Below are positions 25,541 through 34,582 of a stretch of DNA of 64,000 nucleotides, in pieces. Numbering within the stretch: position 1 is the first letter of the stretch; each line of letters begins with the position of its first letter. The stretch is from Schistosoma mansoni. Its lineage: Eukaryota; Platyhelminthes; Trematoda; Strigeidida; Schistosomatidae. The position numbers were made by a program, and so were the translations under genes. Below the pieces are notes generated by a model, which worked only from the letters and a program-made list of their open reading frames with translations, was not told the DNA's origin and did not search any database. The DNA lies in the NCBI RefSeq assembly GCF_000237925.1, contig NW_017385987.1, forward strand, positions 248,001-312,000. The letters run 5' to 3'.

Positions 25541-26512
25541 TCATTTTGATCGTAGTCTGTTTATTATAATGTTGGTTATTTTTTCTGTTAGACTTTCGAA
25601 TAATAACGACAAACGTCTTCTTAATACAGCTGTACTAAAGACAAGAATACATGGATTTGACATATATCCCAATAATATAAGTAATGTACTCATTTGTTCA
25701 ATTGGACTGTCATAGCTATATCTGAAAATACCAGTTACTTCCAATATTTGACCTATGCATTCAAAAAAGTGTAAAACAGTATGCTGAACAGACAAAATTA
25801 ACGTTGTGATTACCAGTTGACTTATTCTACGTTTAATGTGTAAATTAGACTGCATATTATGTGATAAAAAATGACTAGATGAGTTATGTTCTCTTAAAGT
25901 ACGTATTACCCAAGCATGACTGACCAGCATGACTAGAACAGGTACACAATAAGCAAATACAACCCAGGAATATACAAAGTACTCAATAAATCCATTTGTA
26001 TCCATCCATGGAACAGAAAAATCCATTACACAATGGTTATCAGTATATCGACGAAGAAGTGGTGTAGGGGTATATAAAATGAGAACCATAACAAACATAT
26101 AAACAAAGTATATTATAAAGAATCTGTTCGTATATACTTTACGTGACCTAAGAAATATGACAGAACTCACTCGATCCAATGATATACAAACTAGATTTTG
26201 CACACTTAAGATACACGGCAACCAGAATAGTGAATTTTGAAACCAAAAGTGGCATAAAAGTCGATCAATAATATATAATCCTGTAAATTTATTGTAACCG
26301 TTAGTAAACTGAATGATATAATAGATTGCTGTTATGAAACATGCACTCAAATCAAATATTGGTTGAGCTCTGAAAACAAATGTAGTAAATTTTGAACCGA
26401 ACTGTGAAGTGAACACAACAGTGATGGCGGTAATATTTAATATTATGCCAAATATTCCTTCAGTTGTAACAATAATTTGAATAGATGAGCTCAAGTCAAC
26501 GGTTTTATTCAT
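25541..26512 (-). CDS. rhodopsin-like GPCR 4, PROF1-like orphan, inverted
   Basis: A single-exon receptor of 323 residues, the only one of the five on the minus strand. An NKT sequon opens the N-terminus. N26, D54, C87, the ECL2 cysteine (NHCVMDF), DRV at 113-115, a TM5 proline in CVPV and NPCIL (about 286-290) are all present. The third intracellular loop is one residue shorter than in genes 2, 3 and 5, and the C-terminus is shorter. TM6 (TTLILSVQHTVLHFFE) is more diverged than in genes 2, 3 and 5. Its TM1-TM2 DNA (26339-26455) is identical over 117 bases to receptor gene 5, which lies divergently 3 kb away. Ligand unknown. Confidence 0.88.
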   Translation of the reverse strand: MNKTVDLSSSIQIIVTTEGIFGIILNITAITVVFTSQFGSKFTTFVFRAQPIFDLSACFITAIYYIIQFTNGYNKFTGLYIIDRLLCHFWFQNSLFWLPCILSVQNLVCISLDRVSSVIFLRSRKVYTNRFFIIYFVYMFVMVLILYTPTPLLRRYTDNHCVMDFSVPWMDTNGFIEYFVYSWVVFAYCVPVLVMLVSHAWVIRTLREHNSSSHFLSHNMQSNLHIKRRISQLVITTLILSVQHTVLHFFECIGQILEVTGIFRYSYDSPIEQMSTLLILLGYMSNPCILVFSTAVLRRRLSLLFESLTEKITNIIINRLRSK

Positions 26513-26566
26513 TATTTAATTTATCTTTTAATATAATGAATATGGAGTTATGAAGTGTAGAGTTTG

Positions 26567-26670
26567 CTGAAATAGATTGTTACGTCAAACAAGCTGAAAA
26601 CTGAATATTAAGTAAACTACTTCCAAACTTTATATATATATATCATAGTTTTTTGTAACCAATCAGATGT
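26567..26670 (-). promoter_or_regulatory. promoter region of GPCR 4
   Basis: On the minus strand: ATCTGATTGGTT (inverted CCAAT box, 26659-26668), a TATA run (about 26631-26645), the conserved block shared with genes 3 and 5 (26624-26591), and an acceptor-like CTATTTCAG ending at 26567, about 54 bases before the ATG. Confidence 0.5.
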
Positions 26671-26815
26671 ACACTTAAAATAGTCTGATATATTATAAAA
26701 TATTGTCTAGCTAACAGATCATTCACAATGTTGACTATTTATAAACTATATACGGCAATATTTGTATTGTTTTCATGGTTTTGTGGCTCATTGTGATCAT
26801 ATGAACAAATGTTTA

Positions 26816-27289
26816 TCAAAATAAGTACCCAACCGTAGCCTCCATCACTACACATCCTTCAATGGCTGCCTTCGCCTTACCCTTGCAGTAATGGAACAAG
26901 TAGAGTAAGCGTTGACTGTCGTCAGAAACTCTAGACGCCACGTACGTCTCAAACTGCCTTATAAACTTCCAATACTCTTTCGGTTTTCCATCAAAATAGC
27001 TCAATTCGACCCTCTGTAACTCTAACCCAACTATAGGAACCTTCGGTGTTATGCTCGGTCGTGAATCCTCAAGTCCTCCCCTTCTATCTAAACTAAGTAT
27101 CTTTACCCGATCTAGCATTACTTCACTACCACTGTCGCTATCACGATAGTCTTCCCTAACTGAGTCAGAACCATGAGGCATAAAGACATCAGAAAAAACT
27201 TGCTTTGTACAAAGGGGTTTGTCGTCAAACTTGTCTTCATCCTCACCGACCAGCTTAGGAATTGACTTCTTTGAGCGGTTGTTTGGCAT
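26816..27289 (-). pseudogene. BEL/Pao-type gag fragment
   Basis: A 157-residue minus frame. The C-terminal half (VELSYFDGKPKEYWKFIRQF, SQRLLYLFHYCKGKAKAAIE) has the wording of the gag region in BEL/Pao elements (the DUF1759-type core). The N-terminal half is acidic and serine-rich. The frame runs into non-homologous sequence at 26816 (VGYLF then stop), and no protease, RT or integrase follows, so it is a truncated element lying about 300 bases upstream of receptor gene 4. The LTR is not recognised; the 5' side is cut by the assembly gap at 27730. Confidence 0.6.
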
Positions 27290-27729
27290 CCCGAAGTTAG
27301 CGACCGATTTTCGACCAATATTTTTTCAGAACTATAAGTGCGAACCAAGCTACTACTACTATCTCCAGACAAACTTTCATCACCATCCACACACAATTCC
27401 ATGCACAACATTTTTATTCCTATGTGCATTCATAAACAAATATACACATTTCTTTATACGTATATACACATACATATATACATGTCGACAGAAGTGTGCA
27501 TATGCACAACCATCTATATATCAATATAAAAACATCTGACCGCGTCTCTACCAAACATCACGAACAAAACCTATCGTATCACTCACACTCCCTACACTCA
27601 TCAACCGAACATCCTGCTCCAACCATCAATAACATCATTCGTTATATCGTCATTGTAGTAGTAGGAGTTGAGTTGTGTAGATGTGTTTGCAGAATGGTTT
27701 GAATGTTGAATTTCGCAAGGGTATTTTCG

Positions 27730-27929
27730 NNNNNNNNNNNNNNNNNNNNNNNNNNNNNNNNNNNNNNNNNNNNNNNNNNNNNNNNNNNNNNNNNNNNNNN
27801 NNNNNNNNNNNNNNNNNNNNNNNNNNNNNNNNNNNNNNNNNNNNNNNNNNNNNNNNNNNNNNNNNNNNNNNNNNNNNNNNNNNNNNNNNNNNNNNNNNNN
27901 NNNNNNNNNNNNNNNNNNNNNNNNNNNNN
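27730..27929. other. assembly gap, 200 N
   Basis: Exactly 200 undetermined bases. The size is a placeholder, so the true distance between the gag fragment and the SINE at 27930 is unknown. Confidence 0.99.
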
Positions 27930-28047
27930 AGCGGGGTAGCTCCTGGGTTCGTGAAGCCCCACGGCGGAGGAGCCCAATAATAAAAGGAAACGCCCGTCAA
28001 GTGTTTCCAGGTTTTCCATGGTGGTCTAGCTTCAATTGGCTCACGCT
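27930..28047 (+). repeat. Sm-alpha-like SINE, cut by gap, broken hammerhead
   Basis: Plus strand: CTCCTGGGTTCGTGAAG resembles the B-box part of the head, then a degenerate ribozyme (GCGGAGGA for CTGAGGA, GGAAAC for CGAAAC), then GTTTCCAGGTTTTCCATGG and GGTCTAGCTTCAATTGGCTC. The 3' part aligns well with the copy at 33655-33834. The core has lost key bases, so it should be inactive. Confidence 0.7.
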
Positions 28048-28057
28048 TTCAACTATA

Positions 28058-28135
28058 TAAATATATATACGAATGTACAGCTTAAGTAAATGATTTCGTA
28101 GAAAAGAAAACTTTCTTCGCTGAATTCTCTTTTTC
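28058..28135 (+). mobile_element. possible Penelope-like 3' tail remnant
   Basis: ATATATATAC, GTACAGCTT, AAATGATTTCGT and GAAAAGA occur in the same order and spacing as in the 3' tail of the Penelope-like fragment at 41180-41235. It is short, so chance AT-rich similarity cannot be excluded. Confidence 0.4.
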
Positions 28136-29224
28136 TTATTCTATGACACCATGGGTTATTTTAATTACAGAATGTCTTTTCTATTTGATTTTCTGGGTGT
28201 TTTTCTTTTCGCTCATTTTACTTCATCTATCTATCTATTAGTTGGTGTATAATATTAGTTATTTTTTACCATAAATTCTAACTTTATTTATTTCGTGAAA
28301 ATGAATTTATAACTAAAAAAATTGAGAATGGGTTTGTTACGTAAAAATTTTTTGATCAAACATTAATTATTTAAGAAACTGAGATTTTTATGAACAAGCA
28401 ATGTGTTGGGAAAGACTAGTTTTACAAGTGAATTCAAACTGACATGGCTTTACTCAAGGTATCATCGATAGTTGATAAACATCAACTTGACAACGAAGAT
28501 AGATAAAAATTATATTTCAATAAGCTGATTCTTTAGATAATTTGTTTACATTCAGGAAACATTGATTATTCAATAACTTAGTGTATAAACATAATCTTAG
28601 AGTCAAACTGCTGTAAAAATAAATGCCACTCGTTTTCAAAGTCAGGTACTTACTTGTACCTAACAGTTGGGAATGACATGTTTTTTGTTCAGTAATAGTG
28701 TTTGATTATAACTGTTGATAGACTGGAGAAGTCTAAACGGACCATTTGGCCTTGAAAAATTCAAACAGCTAGTATGCCATCTCAGGGTTATGTGGTATGT
28801 GAAACATTGTAGACGAAACACGCTATAGGAGGATTCATAAAATATGCCTAATCAAGGTCTCAACCTACATGCCCTTATTTGGGTCATAAGGACATATATT
28901 AATGTCAGTGATTAGTGTACATATTCATTCATTTCGCCAATTTAGGCTTCCTAGTCACTTATCAGTCTTCTCATCTGCATCTCTGGTTGGAAAACTGTAT
29001 ACCAAAAGAGTGTATTTCAATCTCATTTCGTGGATTATAACAACCACATCTATGAAATGATTTTAGCTGCTTAATAAGTTCTACAGGATTCTTATAAATA
29101 TTCATTCATATTATTTTCCATATCACTTATCTGCAAATGTAACTTGTCTATAAATCTAGAATGAGAAATGGGTACAGTGAGTTTTCATTATTTATTCTGG
29201 CTTGCGTCTTTTCTAGCAAGGTTG
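28136..29224. other. AT-rich intergenic DNA, no gene seen
   Basis: No frame with a domain and no element signature recognised. Confidence 0.5.
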
Positions 29225-29325
29225 TTTTCTACGAGATAGGGTTGCTGACCCAATGTCCAAACTCCCTCCTTTATCTGATCTTGGGACCGCCAGTAACCCT
29301 AGAAGAGCTACAGGCGAAGTTCGAC
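29225..29325 (-). mobile_element. RTE 5' UTR fragment (family A)
   Basis: On the minus strand the phrase TCCCAAGATCAGATAAAGGA and GGGTCAGCAACCC match the 5' UTR of the plus-strand RTE copy near 40137-40187 (CCCAAGCCAGGGTAAAGGAG, GGATCAGCAACCCC). It lies about 250 bases upstream of receptor gene 5. Confidence 0.6.
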
Positions 29326-29407
29326 TTCTTATTGCACTATCCAAATTTGCCACCATTTTGTATTATATATTTGTTATCCATACAATACTTCATCTATCAT
29401 TCAAATT

Positions 29408-29548
29408 ATTTTAAATGAAGCTCTGATTGGTCATTAAAATTAATAAATATACGAGCTGGAGAATAGTTTGTCCAATATTAAGTTATACACTTATTCAAAT
29501 GCAAATTAATCTTTCATTTTATATTTTCATCTTTATTTTGATAAACAG
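29408..29548 (+). promoter_or_regulatory. promoter region of GPCR 5
   Basis: AAATTATTTTAAATG then CTCTGATTGGTC (inverted CCAAT box, 29421-29432), AATAAATATA (TATA-like, 29442-29451), the conserved block shared with genes 3 and 4 (29458-29494), and an acceptor-like GATAAACAG ending at 29548, 25 bases before the ATG. Confidence 0.5.
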
Positions 29549-29573
29549 TAAATAACATAAATATCGTTAAACA

Positions 29574-30560
29574 ATGAATGGGACTGTTCACATTAGCTTA
29601 CCTATTCGGATTGTTATTACAACTGAAGGGATATTTGGCATAATATTAAATATTACCGCCATCACTGTTGTGTTCACTTCACAGTTCGGTTCAAAATTTA
29701 CTACATTTGTTTTCAGAGCTCAACCAATATTTGATTTGAGTGCATGTCTCTCAACAGCAACGTACTATATGGCTGAATTTATGTCACTTGCCAATAATGG
29801 AACTGGAATATATATTATTGATGTCATAATTTGTCATATTTGGTTTAGAAATGGATTATTCTGGTTGCCATGTGTCTTAAGTGTGCAGAATCTAGTTTGT
29901 ATATCATTGGATCGAGTGAGTTCTGTCCTATTCCTTAGATCACTTAAAGCATATACGAATAGATTTTTCGTACTATATTTTCTTTACATGCTCAGTATGT
30001 TTTTAATTTTGTACATACCTACACCACTTCTTCGTCGTTATACTGATGGCCGATGTGTTATGGATTTTTCATTCCCCTGGATTCAGACGAAAGTATTTCT
30101 TAATTATATTGTGTATTCATGGGTTGTGTTTTCTTATTTTGTTCCAGTTTTAGTCACATTAATTAGCCATGCGTGGATCATACATGTATTAAAAATACCT
30201 AGGTCTTCTCATCGCGATTGCACAACACAAAATTTTGAAGCTACTTTACAGATACAGAGGAAAATTACTCAGTTAGTGATTACAACAGCAATAATGTCAT
30301 GTCAACAAGCTATATTACACTCATTTGAATGCATAGTTCAAATATTAATCACAACTGGAGTCGTGACGTATACTTATAGTACTACATTTGAACAGATGGG
30401 CACATGTCTTATATTATTGGGATGTATGTTAAATCCATGTATTCTCATTTTCAGTACAGCTCCTTTGAGAAAACGTTTATTATCATCAGTTAAAAGTGTC
30501 ACAGAGAAAATTAGCAGCATCGGAAGAGTAGGAAAACACACAGAATCACTAATGCAATGA
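29574..30560 (+). CDS. rhodopsin-like GPCR 5, PROF1-like orphan, mosaic
   Basis: A single-exon receptor of 328 residues. An NGT sequon opens the N-terminus; N26, D54, C87, the ECL2 cysteine (GRCVMDF), DRV at 113-115, a TM5 proline in FVPV and NPCIL at 287-291 are all present. Its DNA is patchy: 29631-29747 is identical to receptor gene 4, about 29886-30100 is nearly identical to receptor gene 2, and 30282-30365 is identical to receptor gene 3. Between these patches the paralogues differ freely, for example in ECL1 (EFMSLANNGTG) and the third intracellular loop. The pattern suggests gene conversion or recombination inside the cluster. A likely poly(A) signal AATAAA lies near 30658. Ligand unknown. 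Confidence 0.88.
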   Translation: MNGTVHISLPIRIVITTEGIFGIILNITAITVVFTSQFGSKFTTFVFRAQPIFDLSACLSTATYYMAEFMSLANNGTGIYIIDVIICHIWFRNGLFWLPCVLSVQNLVCISLDRVSSVLFLRSLKAYTNRFFVLYFLYMLSMFLILYIPTPLLRRYTDGRCVMDFSFPWIQTKVFLNYIVYSWVVFSYFVPVLVTLISHAWIIHVLKIPRSSHRDCTTQNFEATLQIQRKITQLVITTAIMSCQQAILHSFECIVQILITTGVVTYTYSTTFEQMGTCLILLGCMLNPCILIFSTAPLRKRLLSSVKSVTEKISSIGRVGKHTESLMQ

Positions 30561-30656
30561 ATATATATACATATATGTATCTTTCTCTTTTAAATCAATG
30601 TTACCTGTCTAGTTCTATACTTTTTGTACAGTGAAAAAGGTTGTTGAATTTTCTGT

Positions 30657-30664
30657 CAATAAAT
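30657..30664 (+). terminator. candidate poly(A) signal for GPCR 5
   Basis: CAATAAAT about 98 bases after the stop codon, followed by a GT-rich stretch (TTTGTTGTGTT), which is the usual arrangement of a cleavage site. Confidence 0.4.
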
Positions 30665-31316
30665 CAGTTTGTTGTGTTAAAACTTGGTCAACTTATTTCA
30701 TATTTTATCTCACAAACAATTATGCTCGTAAACTGAAACTTCAAGTTCTATGAATACCTAATAAATTTATTTTTTAGTAGGAGTTTGAACTGTTTAGAAG
30801 TAGATATAAAATTTAATGTTGCTGTATCTCAAATACACTAGTTGCTCACCATTAACAATATACGTTTGTACATTAAATATATTAAAGTTAATCATTTTAA
30901 GACGATTCTTTCAAACTCAATCATGATTCATTATGGAAGAATTAATATCGAGAAGGAGGTGTTATGATGGCTATAAGTAAGAGAACTCTTCAGAGTAGTA
31001 TTTAATATACTGATCTTCTGTTTATATAGTAATCCAAATTGTATCAATGCCTTAAACATATTTCACTTAAAACTAGACTTCCTTTCAACTTAAAAAACCG
31101 TTTCCACTTCGATTTTGGTGTTGTTTACAGTTGACATTGGTAATCGGACCATTAATCAATTTTTATTTCAAAGGGAATAGAAGTAAAGGGGACTCTTAAT
31201 CTAGGATAAAAGTAAAATTATAATACGGAATTACGTGTTTTTTGTCTAATAGTTATCAATATGGTTTTGGACTAGTAGTCATGTCCCATGAATCAAATAA
31301 TTTGACTGAAATGATG
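30665..31316. other. AT-rich intergenic DNA, no gene seen
   Basis: No frame with a domain and no element signature recognised. Confidence 0.5.
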
Positions 31317-31360
31317 TGCCGATCTAAGTTAGACTACCATTGAAAACAGTCCAGTTCTAC
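31317..31360 (-). repeat. Sm-alpha-like SINE 3' fragment
   Basis: The minus strand reads CTGGACTGTTTTCAATGG then GTCTAACTTAGATCGG, the 3' part of the SINE. It faces a second fragment of the same part at 31674-31740 on the plus strand, across an RTE 3' end. Confidence 0.6.
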
Positions 31361-31364
31361 TACT

Positions 31365-31673
31365 TGGTTGGGGTCCGCGTGATCATCGTGACCAATGGTT
31401 GGAGACTCTAGGTGACATGGCTCAGAATCGATCACAATGGCGTAGGTGTATACACTCTTCATCTTCCCTTAAACCTTGAGATTAAAATTGTTTCATAACT
31501 TTCTTCCTTCCTATACTATATCATTATATACAACCTATCTTTTATATATTACCACTACTAAATTAACTATTTCTATGAATCCGGTGTCCATCTTGTTGTG
31601 CTAACGAGGTATGGAAACTTGGACCGATGCATAAATGTGCCTGGTCCTACGTTGTAGCTGACTGACTGACTGA
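31365..31673 (+). mobile_element. RTE 3' end fragment (family B)
   Basis: Matches the 3' end of the long RTE element at 57575-61458: GGTTGGGGTCCGCGTGATCA, the GDMAQNRSQWRR coding end, the GATGGACACC-type 3' UTR and the (CTGA)n tail (31658-31673). It starts inside the last coding part, so it is a strongly 5'-truncated insertion between two SINE fragments. Confidence 0.8.
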
Positions 31674-31740
31674 GTCCAGTGCTTCCAGGCCTTCAATAGT
31701 GGTCTAACTTAGATCGGTTCATGAATTCAATGAAATCCAA
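31674..31740 (+). repeat. Sm-alpha-like SINE 3' fragment, opposite orientation
   Basis: GTCCAGTGCTTCCAGG followed by GGTCTAACTTAGATCGG is the SINE 3' part, beginning exactly at the hammerhead cleavage triplet GTC. It starts at the end of the RTE tail. Confidence 0.6.
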
Positions 31741-33654
31741 CAATCTCCACAACTCCTTACTGAAAGCTATGTAAATATCTTGTAGATTTATATTCTATCA
31801 TAGACATTTGTCAATTTAAATTATGAATAATGTTTTGATTTCAATCATGACAAAAGTAATCTGCAGGTAGGAGAAATTAACAATTGTATTCTATTAGATT
31901 TTAAATATTTTAATAAATATCTACTCGGCCAATCCCAATATGCTTTATGACTACCAATAGAGATGAAAGAAGATTATTCTTCTTAAATTGTGATAGGGAA
32001 TCACAACAATAAAGTTCAACCTAAACAATACATGATAGTTACAACTGAAGACGTTGAAGGTTCAAAATCAGCACATTGCATGTTTCATTTTTTAAAAATT
32101 TACAAAGAGAACATTCACACTGTCCAATAATTGAACTAGTTGCTAATAAAGTATCCCAGTTACAATGAGATAATAATTCTTGGTATGCTTACTTTATATC
32201 CATTCGGACATCAGATATCACCCATATTTTTCTTAGATTTGGTAGTTTCATACTGATATATAGGAACAGGTTACTAATAAATAACTTGCAGAAGCCTAGA
32301 TCCGTGAAAAAACTAGCATGAATATTCGTATCATCAACAAATAAATCTATGGGTAACTAAAATGCATCTCTTGGATATAATTCAGAATAAATGATCACAC
32401 TAAAAGTTTTGAAATCATAATCTGAAAGCATATTAATAGTGTCACTAAAAGAAATGAACATTAGAAAAAAGTAAATATCGACCTATGGGATTATTAATAT
32501 TGCCCTATAATTTATGGAAAATGTCTTCTCGGTGGCATTCAAAATGATCGAAAGATGGTGAGAAAGTTTAGTATAAACAGATTCAGATACACTGCTATAA
32601 TGTATTCTTTATTCAGAATGATAATATAGTCAAAGAATATGGAATTAAAAAGAAATTGATTACTTGATATTTAGAGGATTCTTTTATTAAATCCATAGTG
32701 TTTGATTCTTCTGGTTTATCATTTTCATAATGATTTGGGTACTTCAGTTTTCTAAAAGGAATTTAGTTATGCTAATTACTTTATTTATTTGTTATTTTAT
32801 GATTATTTATATTTGTTTGCATATAATCACCTTGAATTTCTTTCTTTTGTAATCGATAGTTTTATGTACTTCGAAGAACAAGACATTAATTCGTGTATAG
32901 AAACACCACTAACATCTTCATAAGTAATTTACGAAGTATAATAATGTCTCTGAATAACGTTTTCAAATTTGGGATCGTCTATACCAACATTTAGATGATT
33001 ACAAAGTTAACTATGAAACTTTCCATCAAAAATTGCATTTAGAAGATTGGTTTTTAGTGCTGTAGAAATAAACACTTGATTGATTTTCTGATTTAGAGAA
33101 TGAATTTATTTGTTAAATTGTGCTATTTTACCTATATCAGATGAGATAACATTGAATAGAACTGTTGATAAAAGTTTAAATTCATCGTTTGGAAAGGAAA
33201 GACATGTTTGAGAAAACTTAATACTATTCAGTGAACCATGTACCTATCCACCAATTAAAACAGTGAAAAGAGCGGGAATGTTATGGTCCTGTCGACTGGT
33301 ACGAACCGCCTTACATCTCATCATCGTATGAACTATGTCAACACATTTAGACTAGTAGTCACACTACAATTCGATCGATATAACACGATTAGCACTGAAA
33401 AGTACTTAACAAACATGACGTTGATCACTACTCAATGATTGATTGAATAGTGTATGAATAAATTTGCATTATTTATAAATATAACTGATAAGAATCCTTT
33501 CGTATAATTTGAATTGTGTTTCCTTTAATTGATTGTATGACATGTAAACAATGATCAGATTATACTCTGATTATGGAACGACAAGTCAGATCTGTTTTGT
33601 GGAAATTACTATAATTCTCAGAAAGGGTTTTGTGAAGATTTCAGTATTTTCATA
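31741..33654. other. AT-rich intergenic DNA, no gene seen
   Basis: No frame with a domain and no element signature recognised. Confidence 0.5.
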
Positions 33655-33834
33655 GTTGAAATCATGAGTCGATTGAAGCTAAACCACCAAGGAAAACCTG
33701 GAAGCACTGGACGGCCGTTTCGTCCTATTGTGGGACTCCTCAGCAGTGCGCATCCACGACCTCACCTCGCGAGATTAGAACCCAGGACCTACCAGTCTCG
33801 CGCCAGAGTACTTAACTGATAGACCACTGAGCCA
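33655..33834 (-). repeat. Sm-alpha-like SINE, near complete, intact hammerhead
   Basis: The best SINE copy in the window. On the minus strand: an A-box-like head (TGGCTCAGTGGTCTA, 33834-33820), a B-box-like element (GGTTCTAATCTC, about 33785-33774), the hammerhead (33749-33704), then the 3' part TTCCAGGTTTTCC and GGTTTAGCTTCAATCGACTC. The order Pol III head, ribozyme, 3' tail is that of the schistosome Sm-alpha family, whose repeats are known to encode active hammerheads. It sits in intergenic DNA with no gene nearby. Confidence 0.85.
33704..33749 (-). ncRNA. hammerhead ribozyme, intact core
   Basis: Minus strand: stem I GCACTG pairs with CAGTGC; the core CTGAGGA fits CUGANGA; stem II GTCC pairs with GGAC across a CACAATA loop; GAAA follows; stem III is the palindrome ACGGCCGT; cleavage is expected after the triplet GTC (33712-33710). 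All invariant core bases are there. The palindromic stem III has almost no loop, so a monomer would be weak and dimer or multimer folding is likely, as in other small-stem-III hammerheads. Confidence 0.8.
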
Positions 33835-34132
33835 AGATCTAATGTTTGTTTATTTAGTCTGTCATTTGGTTTTTATATAGTTATTGATTTCTTTCTACAA
33901 TTTTTACTGTGTAAATATGCGGAACCTTTAGAAATATCGATCCCTGTACTAGTCAGTGTATCTGGACAGATACTCTCGTAGTCAGATACTCTATAATAAT
34001 GTGAGTGATTTACTCTGGTAAAAAACATTTTAAAAGTAAAAGTTGGTTTTCGTAAAATGTAGCGGGTTCATATTTTAGAATATGGATTTTTTAATAAAGT
34101 AATTCCTAGAACGATACTGTTTAAAAAAGAGC

Positions 34133-34567
34133 TGTTGTAGTGGAGTGCTTCGTTAATCGATCGTCTCGATAACCGTTATTATATCATCGTAAACGGTGTA
34201 TAATATCAGAAGAAAAGGGAAGCAGCAACTACATTTTTATTGATAAATAACATGGGCTAGAAGGCAGTGAGCACATTAGCAAATGTAAGCAAGCGAAGGA
34301 AAGATGACGCATAGTGGAGATGGCTGGGAAGCCAACACGCTATGAGCAAGCATTAATCAACATTTATAGTCAGACAAAATGAATGACAGACATGCGATGA
34401 ATAAGATACGAAATGTGCATACACATACGCCCATATAAAAAATATAGTCAAGGTCAATAAGCGAATAATCAACAAGACCAAAATATGACTCATAACATTA
34501 TAGGTGAATTGGCTTGTCCAGAAACTAGAATAAACTATGTAGGTGTAATATAGTACACGACGTTACA
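34133..34567 (-). mobile_element. 435-bp LTR with flanking polypurine tract
   Basis: On the minus strand it starts TGTAACGTCG and ends CTACAACA (TG...CA), with a TATA-like ACTATAAATG and an AATAAA about 100 bases from the end. Directly upstream on that strand (34568-34582) is a purine tract GTGTGGGGAGTAG, the usual primer for plus-strand synthesis, so this is the 3' LTR of a minus-strand LTR element whose inside is lost. It shares its first six bases TGTAAC with the Gypsy LTRs at 43102-52370 but is otherwise different. Confidence 0.65.
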
Positions 34568-34582
34568 CTACTCCCCACACTG

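Noticed and set aside
27642-28019. Frames running across the N gap
   Set aside because: They owe their length to undetermined bases.
29161-29418. 85-codon plus frame upstream of receptor 5
   Set aside because: Its middle is the antisense of an RTE 5' UTR fragment, so it is not a gene.
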